This document shows, in pieces, positions 46,398 through 54,831 of a stretch of 64,000 nt of DNA. Origin of the DNA: Herbaspirillum sp. 3R11 (GTDB lineage Bacteria; Pseudomonadota; Gammaproteobacteria; Burkholderiales; Burkholderiaceae_D); NCBI RefSeq assembly GCF_004563925.1, contig NZ_SPNJ01000001.1, positions 496,001 through 560,000 on the forward strand, read 5' to 3'. Every line of letters begins with the position of its first letter. Positions within the stretch are counted from its first letter, which is position 1. The notes beneath the pieces are model-generated. The model did not search any database. It was not told where the DNA came from and saw nothing but the letters and a program-made list of their open reading frames with translations. The position numbers were made by a program, and so were the translations under genes.

Positions 46398-47108
46398 TTA
46401 TTTGGTGAGTGCGGCGTCGTAACTATCCACCGAGAAGCCGTAGACGGTCGCCGGCGCCAAGCGCACCGTGGTCGATGCCGCGCCGGCTGCCGGGACTGCT
46501 ACGCTGATGGTTTCGCCCGGCAGGAAATAGGTCTTGCCGAGATCCAGCTCGGTCTTGGCCGGCAGCAGCGTCACCGTTTGCGCCAGGCGCACGACATAGG
46601 CGCTGTCGTTCCTGGCGACGAGATTGCCGTTGCGCACCGACCAGGTCAGCAGTTTCCATGGTTCGCGATTTTGCGCCAGGCCTTTGGGATGGATGATGAC
46701 CGGCAGATTTTGACGAACGTTCATCGTCACCTTGACGCCGCCGTCTTTGGACTGCTGCGGGATGCCTTCAAAAATGACGCGTTTGAAGCGTTGCGTCTTG
46801 AGCGGCTCCTTTATCTGGAGGATGAAGCGCACCAGCTGGGTTTCATCCGGCTCGACGCGTGCAACGGGGGGCGTCACGACCAGCAGGTTTTCCTTGTCTT
46901 CGGGGAGATTTTGAATCGAGGTGTAGAGCAAGGTGGCATTGGCGTCGGTATTCTTGACGTTCATGCTGGCTTCGCCGTCGGCCTCGTTGATGATGACCAC
47001 GGAGGTCTCGGGAAGCATGCCACTGGCATGTGCAGTCAGAGGAATGATCGCGTTGGAAAGAAAGCCGGCAACAGCAAGAAAAATCAATTTCTTAAAAATG
47101 GTGCACAT
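46398..47108 (-). CDS. Periplasmic fimbrial chaperone
   Basis: 236-residue PapD-like chaperone that folds fimbrial subunits by donor-strand complementation. Signal peptide (KKLIFLAVAGFLSNAIIPLTAHA), then the two Ig-like domains with VVIINEADGEASMNVKN, PPVARVEPDETQLVRFIL (G1 strand region) and RVIFEGIP. The Arg and Lys needed to anchor the subunit C-terminus are probably the early and mid-domain basic residues but are not certain. The frame is open well upstream; the ATG at 47108 has a GGGGGT Shine-Dalgarno and gives the signal peptide. Confidence 0.88.
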   Translation of the reverse strand: MCTIFKKLIFLAVAGFLSNAIIPLTAHASGMLPETSVVIINEADGEASMNVKNTDANATLLYTSIQNLPEDKENLLVVTPPVARVEPDETQLVRFILQIKEPLKTQRFKRVIFEGIPQQSKDGGVKVTMNVRQNLPVIIHPKGLAQNREPWKLLTWSVRNGNLVARNDSAYVVRLAQTVTLLPAKTELDLGKTYFLPGETISVAVPAAGAASTTVRLAPATVYGFSVDSYDAALTK

Positions 47109-47253
47109 TTCATTTACCCCCGATTGTTGTAGATGCAGGTGTTGAACAGCTCCGATTTTATGAGAAATTAATTTAAGAGTATTTGAGAATATTCTCAAAA
47201 TGCAGACGATTTGAAGCGTCGAACAGGGGCGACAAACAGTGTCGCGGAGACTC

Positions 47254-47970
47254 TTAAAGATAGGAAAGCTCAAGCGTTGCCGAACCGTCGAGCAAGATCT
47301 CTTGCGACAAGGAAAGGTTTTCGGGTTTGTTGATGTAGGGCAGCACGGTAATGGTGCCGGAGATCGTGCGCAAGGACGATACGTAGCTGCTGCCCGCTGC
47401 GCCCCAGCCGAAGCTGCGGTTCTTGGCGACGTAGCCGTTCGTCGATGGTTGCCAGGTCGTACCGCTGTCGGTCGAATACAACAATTGGGCCTGCTGGTAG
47501 TCGCCGGTATAGGACGTCGGCTGAAACACGATCGCATAGCCGCCGATGCTCTTGCCGGCAGCGGTGCCCAGACCGAAGTTGAAACTGTCATTAAGGGTGC
47601 CGTCGCCCGAACCGGCAGCAACGATGCCGACGATGACCGAGCTGGTGCGATTGTCGATGGCGCGGACGCTCACTTTGGCGGCGGCATCGCAATTGATGCT
47701 GAACGACAGCGACTTCGCCGGCAGAGGCGTCACCGCGCCGGGTTTCAGCGAACGTGCCGGGATGGTGCCGTAGTCGGCGACGCCGCCGCCCGACAGCATC
47801 GGCGTGCAGGCGGCGGGAGTGATGACGCTGACTACCTGCATTTCCACCATGTTGGCAGCGCCCGACAGCGCGGTTGCCCCAATGCAGGACAGTCCGAAAG
47901 CCACAGTTGCAGTTCTGATCGCAATATTTTTCACCAATGCGCTTCTTTCATTTCGGCAGATCGTGAGCAT
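47254..47970 (-). CDS. DUF1120 fimbrial-associated protein
   Basis: 238 residues with a signal peptide (NIAIRTATVAFGLSCIGATA). The DUF1120 pattern is visible: GGGVADYGTIPARSLKP, LPAKSLSFSINCDAAAKV, RAIDNRTSS, FGLGTAAGKSIGGY, and a C-terminal TVLPYINKPENLSLSQEI. Such proteins occur beside chaperone-usher genes (for example E. coli yhcF) and may be pilins. The ATG at 47970 lies 3 bp after the preceding gene's stop; GTG at 47934 would give a tighter signal peptide. Confidence 0.8.
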   Translation of the reverse strand: MLTICRNERSALVKNIAIRTATVAFGLSCIGATALSGAANMVEMQVVSVITPAACTPMLSGGGVADYGTIPARSLKPGAVTPLPAKSLSFSINCDAAAKVSVRAIDNRTSSVIVGIVAAGSGDGTLNDSFNFGLGTAAGKSIGGYAIVFQPTSYTGDYQQAQLLYSTDSGTTWQPSTNGYVAKNRSFGWGAAGSSYVSSLRTISGTITVLPYINKPENLSLSQEILLDGSATLELSYL

Positions 47971-47973
47971 TGC

Positions 47974-48639
47974 CTATAAGTACAACAGTTCGAAGGTAGC
48001 CGAACCGTTCAGCGAGGCATCTTCTTTCGTCGCTGTATTGTCGGTGCTGTCGATCACCGCCTGGATGCTCAGCCTAGCCTCGAAGTTGAGCGTGCCGCCG
48101 GGGTGGATTTTGTGTTCCGCATCCCAGGCGTAGAGCACATTCTTGCGGATGGTATTGTCGCTGCTCAGCATCCATTGCGTGGCATTGATGCCGGTAGCCG
48201 ATTCCATCATGGTGGGCGGCCTCGCCGTGGGATGCGCCGGTTCGAACGATACGATGTAGGCGCCGGCATTTTGTCCGCTCTGTGCGCCCAATCCGAACAA
48301 ATCTTTCTTGCTGCGATTGCGCATCGCCACTGCCTGCATTTGCGGTATCGGCGCGCTGTCGCGATTGTCGATCAGGCGCAGCGCAAGGCGTGAAGGCAGG
48401 GCACAGGAAACGGAGAGCGTGAAGATTTTCTTGCTGAGGATTTTTGCTGCGCCGCGCTCGGATGAAATCGGCCCGTAATCCACTACGCCGGCATCGGAAA
48501 AAACCGGCAGGCAGGCATCAGGAACGATCTTTCCGGTCACCCGCAATTCAGTTGCCCCGACGGCGGACGCGGTAGATGCAGCGACAAGCAGGGAGAATGA
48601 GACGCCACGCCACAGCGTTGTCGAGACGGCCTTTTTCAT
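47974..48639 (-). CDS. DUF1120 fimbrial-associated protein
   Basis: 221 residues, first gene of the fimbrial operon. Signal peptide (WRGVSFSLLVAASTASAVGA) followed by DAGVVDYGPISSERGA, FTLSVSCALPSRLALRLIDNRDS and DLFGLGAQSGQNAGAYIVSF, the DUF1120 pattern. The frame is open to 48741, but the ATG at 48639 has GGGGAAAG upstream. It is a diverged paralogue of the next gene; having two may mean a major and a minor subunit. It is divergent from the REC-EAL gene, 262 bp away. Confidence 0.8.
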   Translation of the reverse strand: MKKAVSTTLWRGVSFSLLVAASTASAVGATELRVTGKIVPDACLPVFSDAGVVDYGPISSERGAAKILSKKIFTLSVSCALPSRLALRLIDNRDSAPIPQMQAVAMRNRSKKDLFGLGAQSGQNAGAYIVSFEPAHPTARPPTMMESATGINATQWMLSSDNTIRKNVLYAWDAEHKIHPGGTLNFEARLSIQAVIDSTDNTATKEDASLNGSATFELLYL

Positions 48640-48901
48640 GCTTTCCCCAGATTGCCAAGTATTGTGATTTGATCCGGCAAGGATAACGTTGGCGAGATGT
48701 ACGTCCAACCAAAATATGGGAAACGTATAAAAAAACATCACTGGTGTGGTGAACTCGTCATTTTTCGATTATTTACCGGCAAATAAGCGGGGCTGAATTG
48801 AGATCATTCTCATATACGGATGTGCGCAAGATGATCAGAATTGCATCTGGTTAATCAAAGTCTATGCCGCAGCTGCGGTGCACATCTCGCTTGGGGTAAA
48901 G

Positions 48902-50158
48902 ATGAAAACAGTCGCGAATCTTTCTGTTCTGGTAGTTGAGGATGAGCCGTTGCAAAAAATATTTGCAGTCGAAAAATTGCGCGAGCTGGGTTGCATCAGT
49001 GTCGTCGACGCCGCAGACGGCATGGAAGCAATGGAGCGCCTCTCGGAACGCCACATCGATCTGATCTTTTGTGACATCGGTATGCCCAACATGGACGGCT
49101 CGCAGTTTGTGCTGGCGCAAGACCGTTCGGCGCAATCCGCCGGCAAGGAATTGCCGATGCTGGTATGGATGAGCGTGCATGCAGAAGACGTACGCGAGTC
49201 GCATCTGCAGCTGGCGTATTCCGCCGGATTTCCTTTTGTCGAAGCGATCGCCAAACCTCTCTCCTTGCCCGCGCTGGAAAGCATTCTCGCTACGGCGCTG
49301 AAACTGATGAATGCGATCAAGCCTCCGCCTGGGCGAAGCGGAAAAACAACACCGGCGGCAATGGACGGCGCCATCGGCGATGACGACATCTTGCGCGCCA
49401 TCTGCGACACCAGTGAATTCGAAGTGCGGTACCAGCCGCAGATCGCGCTGGAGACCAAGACCATCATCGGCGCCGATGCCATGGTGCGTTGGAGTCATCC
49501 CAAATTCAGCTATCTCGTGCCGGAGCAATTCATGACGCTGATCGAGCGGCAGGGGCTCGGTCTCATGCTGTTCTATCGGACTGTCAATCATGTTCTGAAA
49601 ACGCAACAGAGACTGGCGCACATCGGCTGCAGCATTCCGATCTGCATCAAGGCATCCGCTTCAACGCTGGAAACGCCGGAAATCGCCGACTATCTTTACG
49701 AACGTTCGCAACGCTACGGCATTGCCTCCAGCCTGATCACCGTCGGCATTTCGGAAGAAGAGCCGTCGCAACATGCGCTCAAGCTGGCGGCGTCGCTCAA
49801 TCGTCTGCGCCTGCGCGGATTCGGTTTGTCGATTGACGATTTCGGCTCCGGCATTTCAACCATGAAGCTGCTGTCGCAAATGCCCTTCACCGAAATCCGC
49901 ATTGATCGCCACTTCGTGCGTCAGTTCCTGCGCCAGCCGCAATGTCGCGTCATCGTCGAATCGATCATCGGCATCGCCAAGCGCCTGCAACTCACCGTCA
50001 CTGCGGAAGGAATAGAAAATGCCCGGCAAATGGAGGTTCTCGCTGCGATGGGATGCGGGCGCGGGCAGGGCTATATTGCAGCGCCCATGCGTCAGGAAGA
50101 CTTCCTGAATAAGGTCGGTGCCAATCAATTGTTCAACAATGGCCTCATAAATGCCTGA
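48902..50158 (+). CDS. Response regulator with REC and EAL domains
   Basis: 418 residues. The REC domain (about 1-130) has acidic EDE, Asp58 in LIFCDIGMPNMDG and Lys in IAKPLS. The EAL domain (about 165-405) is cyclic-di-GMP phosphodiesterase-like, but the signature Glu-Ala-Leu is Asp192-Ala-Met194 (GADAMVRW). Other elements are kept: TVGISEEE, LSIDDFGSGIS, TAEGIENARQ and RGQGY. Activity is uncertain. The layout matches RocR/PvrR proteins that control cup fimbriae in Pseudomonas. It starts divergently from the fimbrial operon at ATG 48902. Confidence 0.88.
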   Translation: MKTVANLSVLVVEDEPLQKIFAVEKLRELGCISVVDAADGMEAMERLSERHIDLIFCDIGMPNMDGSQFVLAQDRSAQSAGKELPMLVWMSVHAEDVRESHLQLAYSAGFPFVEAIAKPLSLPALESILATALKLMNAIKPPPGRSGKTTPAAMDGAIGDDDILRAICDTSEFEVRYQPQIALETKTIIGADAMVRWSHPKFSYLVPEQFMTLIERQGLGLMLFYRTVNHVLKTQQRLAHIGCSIPICIKASASTLETPEIADYLYERSQRYGIASSLITVGISEEEPSQHALKLAASLNRLRLRGFGLSIDDFGSGISTMKLLSQMPFTEIRIDRHFVRQFLRQPQCRVIVESIIGIAKRLQLTVTAEGIENARQMEVLAAMGCGRGQGYIAAPMRQEDFLNKVGANQLFNNGLINA

Positions 50159-50310
50159 GTTTTCTATTGTATTTTTACTATTTTTGTTACACTCGATCAT
50201 AATTCGACTGGTCGGGAGTCCTACCTTTTTCAATCGCATCCAGGCGAAGCGAGCATCGATTTCGATGTCTAGCGGTTTTCTGCGTGAATGATCGTCTGCG
50301 AAAGGACGCC

Positions 50311-50997
50311 ATGATGACCTGGACTGCGACAAAGGCAATTCGTATTGCATTGCTCGACGATCATGCCGTGGTCCGGCATGGGCTGGCGGCGAGACTGACC
50401 GAAGAATCTGATTTTGAGGTAGTCGGCGCTTATGCCGCAAGCAAGGACATGATGTCCGCCTTGCGTGCCTTGCCGGCGGATATCCTGTTGATCGACTATT
50501 CCCTCGGGGCCAACGACATTGATGGCCTCAACCTGATCCGGGCGCTCAAGGTGCGTTTCCCCGACAGCAAAATTCTGGTCTCTTCTTCCCACTACAATCC
50601 AGCGACGGTCGCTTTGGCGATGCGCGCCGGTGCACGTGGTTTCGTGGGCAAGGAACAAGAATTGTCCGAGCTGATTGCGGCAGTGCGTTCGGTGGCGGTC
50701 GGGCGCGTGCACCTGAACCCGCTCATGGCGGCGGAAATCTCCTCGATGTTGTCCAGCAACGGCTCGGACGAAGAATCGGCAAACGGCGATTCGCTCACCG
50801 ACAACGTCGAACTGTCGCCGCGTGAACGCGAAGTGCTGCGCTGTTGCCTGGATGGGCTGAGCGTCACGCAGATCGCCGAGAAATTCGCGCGCAGCGTCAA
50901 GACCATCAGCGGACAGAAGCAGGCAGCCTTCCGCAAACTGGGCGTGCGCAACGACAATGAACTGTTCAAGATTCAGCATCAACTCCAAGACATATAG
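50311..50997 (+). CDS. NarL/FixJ-type response regulator
   Basis: 228 residues. REC domain with Asp-Asp in IALLDDHAVVRHGL, phospho-Asp62 in ILLIDYSLG, and the conserved Lys in GFVGKEQELSEL, then a LuxR-type helix-turn-helix: ELSPREREVLRCCLDGLSVTQIAEKF and SVKTISGQKQAAFRKLGV. It is RcsB/RocA-like in size. AAAGGA (50301-50306) precedes two ATGs; the second, at 50314, has better spacing. It lies 153 bp after the REC-EAL gene and 8 bp before the REC-Hpt gene. Confidence 0.9.
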   Translation: MMTWTATKAIRIALLDDHAVVRHGLAARLTEESDFEVVGAYAASKDMMSALRALPADILLIDYSLGANDIDGLNLIRALKVRFPDSKILVSSSHYNPATVALAMRAGARGFVGKEQELSELIAAVRSVAVGRVHLNPLMAAEISSMLSSNGSDEESANGDSLTDNVELSPREREVLRCCLDGLSVTQIAEKFARSVKTISGQKQAAFRKLGVRNDNELFKIQHQLQDI

Positions 50998-51005
50998 GAC
51001 GCACC

Positions 51006-51701
51006 ATGACCACGATTGCCCCGGCTCCTTTGCTTCAGATTCTTGTCGTCGACGATTCTGCGACCAGTCGCGTCGTCATCGAGAAGCAGCTGAAGAAACT
51101 TGGTTGCGAGGTAGCGACGGCGCAGGATGGAAACTCCGGTCTTGCTGCAATGCAGGACAATGAATTCGACCTGGTGCTGCTGGATTGCCAGATGCCGGAC
51201 ATGAGTGGTTACGACGTGGCGAAAATTTTTCGCCGGCGCGAACGCGAAGAGGAGCTCACGCACACGCCCATCATCGCGATCTCGGCCGAGACGGATACCG
51301 CGCACATGCAGCTTTGTCTCGACAGTGGCATGGATGGCGTACTTGGCAAGCCTTTGCCAGTCGATGAACTGAAAAAAATGCTGTCGCTATGGTGCGACGT
51401 CGATGTTTCGGCGGTCGCGCCAATGAACATTGACGACGTGCGCAGCGTGGATCTGAATCTGCTGTTCCGCACGACATCGTTGGAGGACTTCACCGTGTTG
51501 CGGGCCGCCATGGATGAATCGGACATGGCGTCAGTCGGCAGGCTGGCGCATCGGATGAAAGGCGCTGCACTCACGATGGCGGCAGGCGAGATCGTTGCGA
51601 CGCTGGAACGCATCGAAGCGATTGCCGTGCATCGCGCACAGCCGCCCACAGATCTGAGCGCTGAGGTCACTGCGCTCGAGCGGCAATTGCGCTCCATCTG
51701 A
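51006..51701 (+). CDS. REC-Hpt phosphotransfer protein
   Basis: 231 residues: a receiver domain with phospho-Asp60 (LVLLDCQMPDMSGYDV) and Lys in VLGKPLPVDEL, then an Hpt domain with His182 in LAHRMKGAALTMAAGEIVATLE. Such an unattached REC-Hpt could pass phosphate from a hybrid kinase to the NarL-type regulator next door. No sensor kinase is encoded nearby, so the kinase must lie elsewhere. Probably an operon with the preceding gene (8-bp gap). Confidence 0.88.
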   Translation: MTTIAPAPLLQILVVDDSATSRVVIEKQLKKLGCEVATAQDGNSGLAAMQDNEFDLVLLDCQMPDMSGYDVAKIFRRREREEELTHTPIIAISAETDTAHMQLCLDSGMDGVLGKPLPVDELKKMLSLWCDVDVSAVAPMNIDDVRSVDLNLLFRTTSLEDFTVLRAAMDESDMASVGRLAHRMKGAALTMAAGEIVATLERIEAIAVHRAQPPTDLSAEVTALERQLRSI

Positions 51702-51714
51702 ATCCGGGTTCATG

Positions 51715-51737
51715 AAAAAGGCCCGCATCAGCGGGCC
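51715..51737 (-). terminator. Terminator of the rhodanese gene
   Basis: On the minus strand GGCCCGC and GCGGGCC (51720-51737, loop TGAT) are followed by TTTTT (51715-51719). On the plus strand the hairpin has no T run, so it mainly serves the minus-strand gene but may help separate the two convergent units. Confidence 0.75.
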
Positions 51738-51789
51738 CGTTCATGTTTGCCGTAAGCATACGTCAGCTGGCCCCGCTCACTGCGTCAAC

Positions 51790-52257
51790 TCAAGCTCCTG
51801 CCCACGGCAGACCCGCCTTGCACCATCCTTCGATGGTCTTGCGATGGCCCGCACCGTCCTTGTTTCCTTCGAAACCTTCCAGAATGTCATAGCAGCGCGT
51901 ATAGCCGTTTTCGGTCGCCAGTTTTGCAGCGTGGCGGGAACGCACGCCCGAACGGCACATGAACAGCAATGTCGCCTGCTTGCCTGCGAGGGCGTCAAGC
52001 TGCTCCAGAAATTGAGGATTGGGAACGCTCTCGGGATAGAGATTCCATTGCACCGCCAGATGTTGTTCCGCCGGAATCACAACCTGACCGACCCAGTCGC
52101 GTTCCGCCTTGGTGCGGACATCGACCAGTTTGACGGCCGGATCGCCCTGCAGCAGGGCAAATGCCTCTTGCGGCGTGACCGCGCCCGCATACGGAAACTG
52201 GCCGGTCTGGGCGCGCTGACCTGCGGTCGAAAGAATATCGCTGGAAGTCGTCATCAA
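51790..52257 (-). CDS. Rhodanese-domain protein
   Basis: 155 residues with one rhodanese domain (about 25-135): TPQEAFALLQGDPAVKLVDVRTKAERDWVG and the active-site loop LLFMCRSGVRSRHAA, whose Cys should carry sulfur or bind an oxyanion. No signal peptide, so cytoplasmic. Its substrate is unknown. It starts 368 bp from glnA on the other strand, in the region that also holds the NtrC-like sites, so nitrogen control is conceivable but unproven. Confidence 0.88.
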   Translation of the reverse strand: MMTTSSDILSTAGQRAQTGQFPYAGAVTPQEAFALLQGDPAVKLVDVRTKAERDWVGQVVIPAEQHLAVQWNLYPESVPNPQFLEQLDALAGKQATLLFMCRSGVRSRHAAKLATENGYTRCYDILEGFEGNKDGAGHRKTIEGWCKAGLPWAGA

Positions 52258-52322
52258 AGTCCTTTAAGAATTGCTGGAAAGATACTTAATTTTTTATTTC
52301 AACGCTAGCGTCATCAAATATT

Positions 52323-52501
52323 TGCACCAAAATAAAGCATTGAGAGAAATTTGCTTTTTATTGGTGCGAAAAATGAAATTTGCACCACAATTGTTCAATA
52401 TTGGAATCATCGTGCACTGCTCGGAAACGCCCGCCAGCCAATAACTCCCTAAAATATGCCATAAGCATCAACGTGAGGGAGTTGATGGCATGGAATCTGC
52501 T
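52323..52501 (+). promoter_or_regulatory. glnA sigma-54 promoter with three NtrC-like sites
   Basis: TGGCATGGAATCTGCT (52486-52501) fits the -24/-12 consensus with GG and GC ten bases apart. Upstream are three 17-bp NtrC-like sites at 52323-52339 (TGCACC...AAAGCA), 52352-52368 (TGCTTT...GGTGCG) and 52381-52397 (TGCACC...TGTTCA). Their centres are 29 bp apart, the nearest about 100 bp before the promoter, as in enteric glnA. Each site has one strong and one weak half. Activation by NtrC when nitrogen is scarce is expected. Confidence 0.82.
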
Positions 52502-52625
52502 ATCATTCCCGCCTGAGTTCTGGCGCACTATCTGTTGTATTTGCTGCACACATTAAGTCGCACGTAGTCGGCTCATCACCCAAATTGTACAAATTTATAC
52601 TACTTCCTCGTTTTAGGAGATTCGC

Positions 52626-54041
52626 ATGGCAAGGACGGCCGCAGAGGTTTTGAAGTTGGTGAAAGACAATGAAGTCAAGTTTGTTGATTTCCGTTTTGCC
52701 GACACCCGGGGTAAAGAGCAACACGTAACTGTTCCCGTTTCCCACTTCGACATCGACAAGTTCGAATCGGGTCACGCATTCGACGGTTCCTCGATCGCCG
52801 GCTGGAAGGGTATCGAAGCTTCGGACATGTTGCTGATCCCTGATCCAAACACCGCCAACATCGACCCGTTCATGGAAGAAACCACATTGTTCATGCAATG
52901 TGACGTGATCGAACCGGCCGACGGCAAGGGTTACGACCGTGATCCACGCTCCATCGCCAAGCGCGCTGAAGCGTACCTGAAGTCCACCGGCTTGGGCGAC
53001 ACCGCCTACTTCGGTCCTGAGCCAGAATTCTTCATTTTCGACGGTGTACGTTGGGGCGCGGACATGTCCGGTTCCTTCGTCAAGATTGAATCCGAAGAAG
53101 CAGCATGGAGCACCGGCGCCAAGCTCGAAGGCGGCAACACCGGCCATCGTCCGACCGTCAAGGGCGGCTACTTCCCAGTGCCACCGGTCGACAGCTTCCA
53201 GGACATGCGTTCGGAAATGTCCCTGATTCTCGAGTCCCTGGGCATCCCTGTTGAAGTGCACCACCACGAAGTGGCCGGCGCAGGTCAAAACGAACTGGGC
53301 ACCAAGTTCTCGACACTGGTTGAGCGCGCTGACTGGACACAGACACTGAAGTATGTGATCTGGAACGTCGCCCACACCTACGGCAAGACAGCGACCTTCA
53401 TGCCTAAGCCACTGGTCGGCGACAACGGCTCCGGCATGCACGTTCACCAATCGGTCTGGAAAGACGGCAAGAACCTGTTCGCAGGCGACGGCTATGCTGG
53501 CCTGTCCGAATTCGCGCTGTTCTACATCGGCGGCATCATCAAGCACGCCAAGGCGCTGAACGCGATCACCAACCCGGGCACCAACTCGTACAAGCGTCTG
53601 GTTCCAGGTTTCGAAGCACCGGTCAAGCTGGCGTACTCGGCACGTAACCGTTCCGCATCGATCCGTATTCCGCACGTTGCGAATCCTAAGGGCCGTCGTA
53701 TCGAAACACGTTTCCCGGATCCACTGGCGAACCCATACCTGTGCTTCTCGGCTCTGCTGATGGCAGGTCTGGACGGCGTGCAGAACAAGATTCATCCAGG
53801 CGAAGCCGCTTCGAAGGATCTGTACCATCTGCCACCGGAAGAAGACAAGCTGATCCCGACAGTGTGCGCATCGCTGGAAGAAGCGCTGGAAGCACTGAAC
53901 GCCGATCGCGAGTTCCTGACCCGCGGCGGCGTCTTCACCGACAGCATGATTGATGCCTATCTGGACCTGAAGGGCCAGGAAGTGCAACGCTATCGCATGA
54001 CGACACACCCAATCGAATTCGACATGTACTACTCGCTGTAA
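52626..54041 (+). CDS. glnA: Glutamine synthetase, type I
   Basis: Dodecameric enzyme that makes glutamine from glutamate, ammonia and ATP. The 471 residues contain the beta-grasp start ([18 protein letters not shown] and [12 protein letters not shown]), the catalytic [18 protein letters not shown], and the adenylylation site [10 protein letters not shown] with Tyr400. AGGAG precedes the ATG. The N regulation fits a sigma-54 promoter upstream. A strong terminator follows. Confidence 0.98.
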   Translation: MARTAAEVLKLVKDNEVKFVDFRFADTRGKEQHVTVPVSHFDIDKFESGHAFDGSSIAGWKGIEASDMLLIPDPNTANIDPFMEETTLFMQCDVIEPADGKGYDRDPRSIAKRAEAYLKSTGLGDTAYFGPEPEFFIFDGVRWGADMSGSFVKIESEEAAWSTGAKLEGGNTGHRPTVKGGYFPVPPVDSFQDMRSEMSLILESLGIPVEVHHHEVAGAGQNELGTKFSTLVERADWTQTLKYVIWNVAHTYGKTATFMPKPLVGDNGSGMHVHQSVWKDGKNLFAGDGYAGLSEFALFYIGGIIKHAKALNAITNPGTNSYKRLVPGFEAPVKLAYSARNRSASIRIPHVANPKGRRIETRFPDPLANPYLCFSALLMAGLDGVQNKIHPGEAASKDLYHLPPEEDKLIPTVCASLEEALEALNADREFLTRGGVFTDSMIDAYLDLKGQEVQRYRMTTHPIEFDMYYSL

Positions 54042-54060
54042 TCGTCGATTTTGCATTGAT

Positions 54061-54088
54061 AAAAAAGGGAAGCTTGCTTCCCTTTTTT
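54061..54088 (+). terminator. Terminator after glnA
   Basis: AAAAAAGGGAAG (54061-54072), loop CTTG, CTTCCCTTTTTT (54077-54088), 19 bp after the glnA stop; a perfect 12-bp stem. It separates glnA from ntrB-ntrC. Confidence 0.95.
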
Positions 54089-54189
54089 CATGCGCGCGGC
54101 ATTTTCTGTTTGGTCCGGGCGGGCCGCATTTGTTCACCGCCGGGTCTTGTCATACACTTGGTTCCATCGCATTTTTCAGACGTGGACCA

Positions 54190-54678
54190 ATGAAATCTTT
54201 TGTATTCATCGTACTGCCGGGCCTGCTCTGCGCAGTCATCGCGCACGCCGCTCCGGTGCAAGATGAAGTCTATGTCTGTGTCGATCAGAACGGCGTCACC
54301 GAATACCGTAACACCGGCCTCAACAAAGGATGTCGCAAACTGGACATGCCGGCTGCGAATGCGGCGACGCCGGCCAAACGTGCGGTACCGGGCAAGCCGG
54401 CGACGGCAGTGACGGCAGGCGCTTTCCCCAAGGCCGACGGCCAGGTGCAGAAAGCGCGCGACAGTGATCGCAAACTGATATTGCAGGATGAACTCAGACT
54501 GGAAGAGGGCAAGCTGGCGGGCCTGAAAGCGGACTACAACAACGGCGAACCCGAGCGGCGCGGCGACGAGCGCAACTATGCAAAATACCAGGAACGCGCT
54601 GCCGCCATGAAGGACGACATTGCCCGCGCAGAACGCAATGTCGACGCACTCAGGCGCGAGCTGGGCAAGCTGCGTTAA
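54190..54678 (+). CDS. Secreted DUF4124-like protein
   Basis: 162 residues with a signal peptide (MKSFVFIVLPGLLCAVIAHA), then a small Cys-containing N-terminal part (DEVYVCVDQNGVTEYRNTGLNKGCRKL), which fits DUF4124, an Ala/Pro-rich linker and a charged helix (about 105-160) that may form a coiled coil. The upstream frame extends to 54130, but the ATG at 54190 gives the signal peptide. Between glnA and ntrB in the same direction; no known role in nitrogen control. Confidence 0.75.
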   Translation: MKSFVFIVLPGLLCAVIAHAAPVQDEVYVCVDQNGVTEYRNTGLNKGCRKLDMPAANAATPAKRAVPGKPATAVTAGAFPKADGQVQKARDSDRKLILQDELRLEEGKLAGLKADYNNGEPERRGDERNYAKYQERAAAMKDDIARAERNVDALRRELGKLR

Positions 54679-54831
54679 TTTGCAAAACGGCTTGCAAGCC
54701 GGGAAGCCAGTGGTGTTGCAGCCTTGCCCAAATCTTGCTTAGCTGAGGGGAAGCTGACAAATCTGTGCGCATGGCCACAAGCTGTGACGACATACTTGAT
54801 GCGGCATTAATACAGGCACTTACCGGAACGC

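Noticed and set aside
52503..54137. 544-codon minus-strand frame opposite glnA
   Set aside because: Antisense shadow of glnA; it runs into the glnA promoter region and lacks a plausible start.
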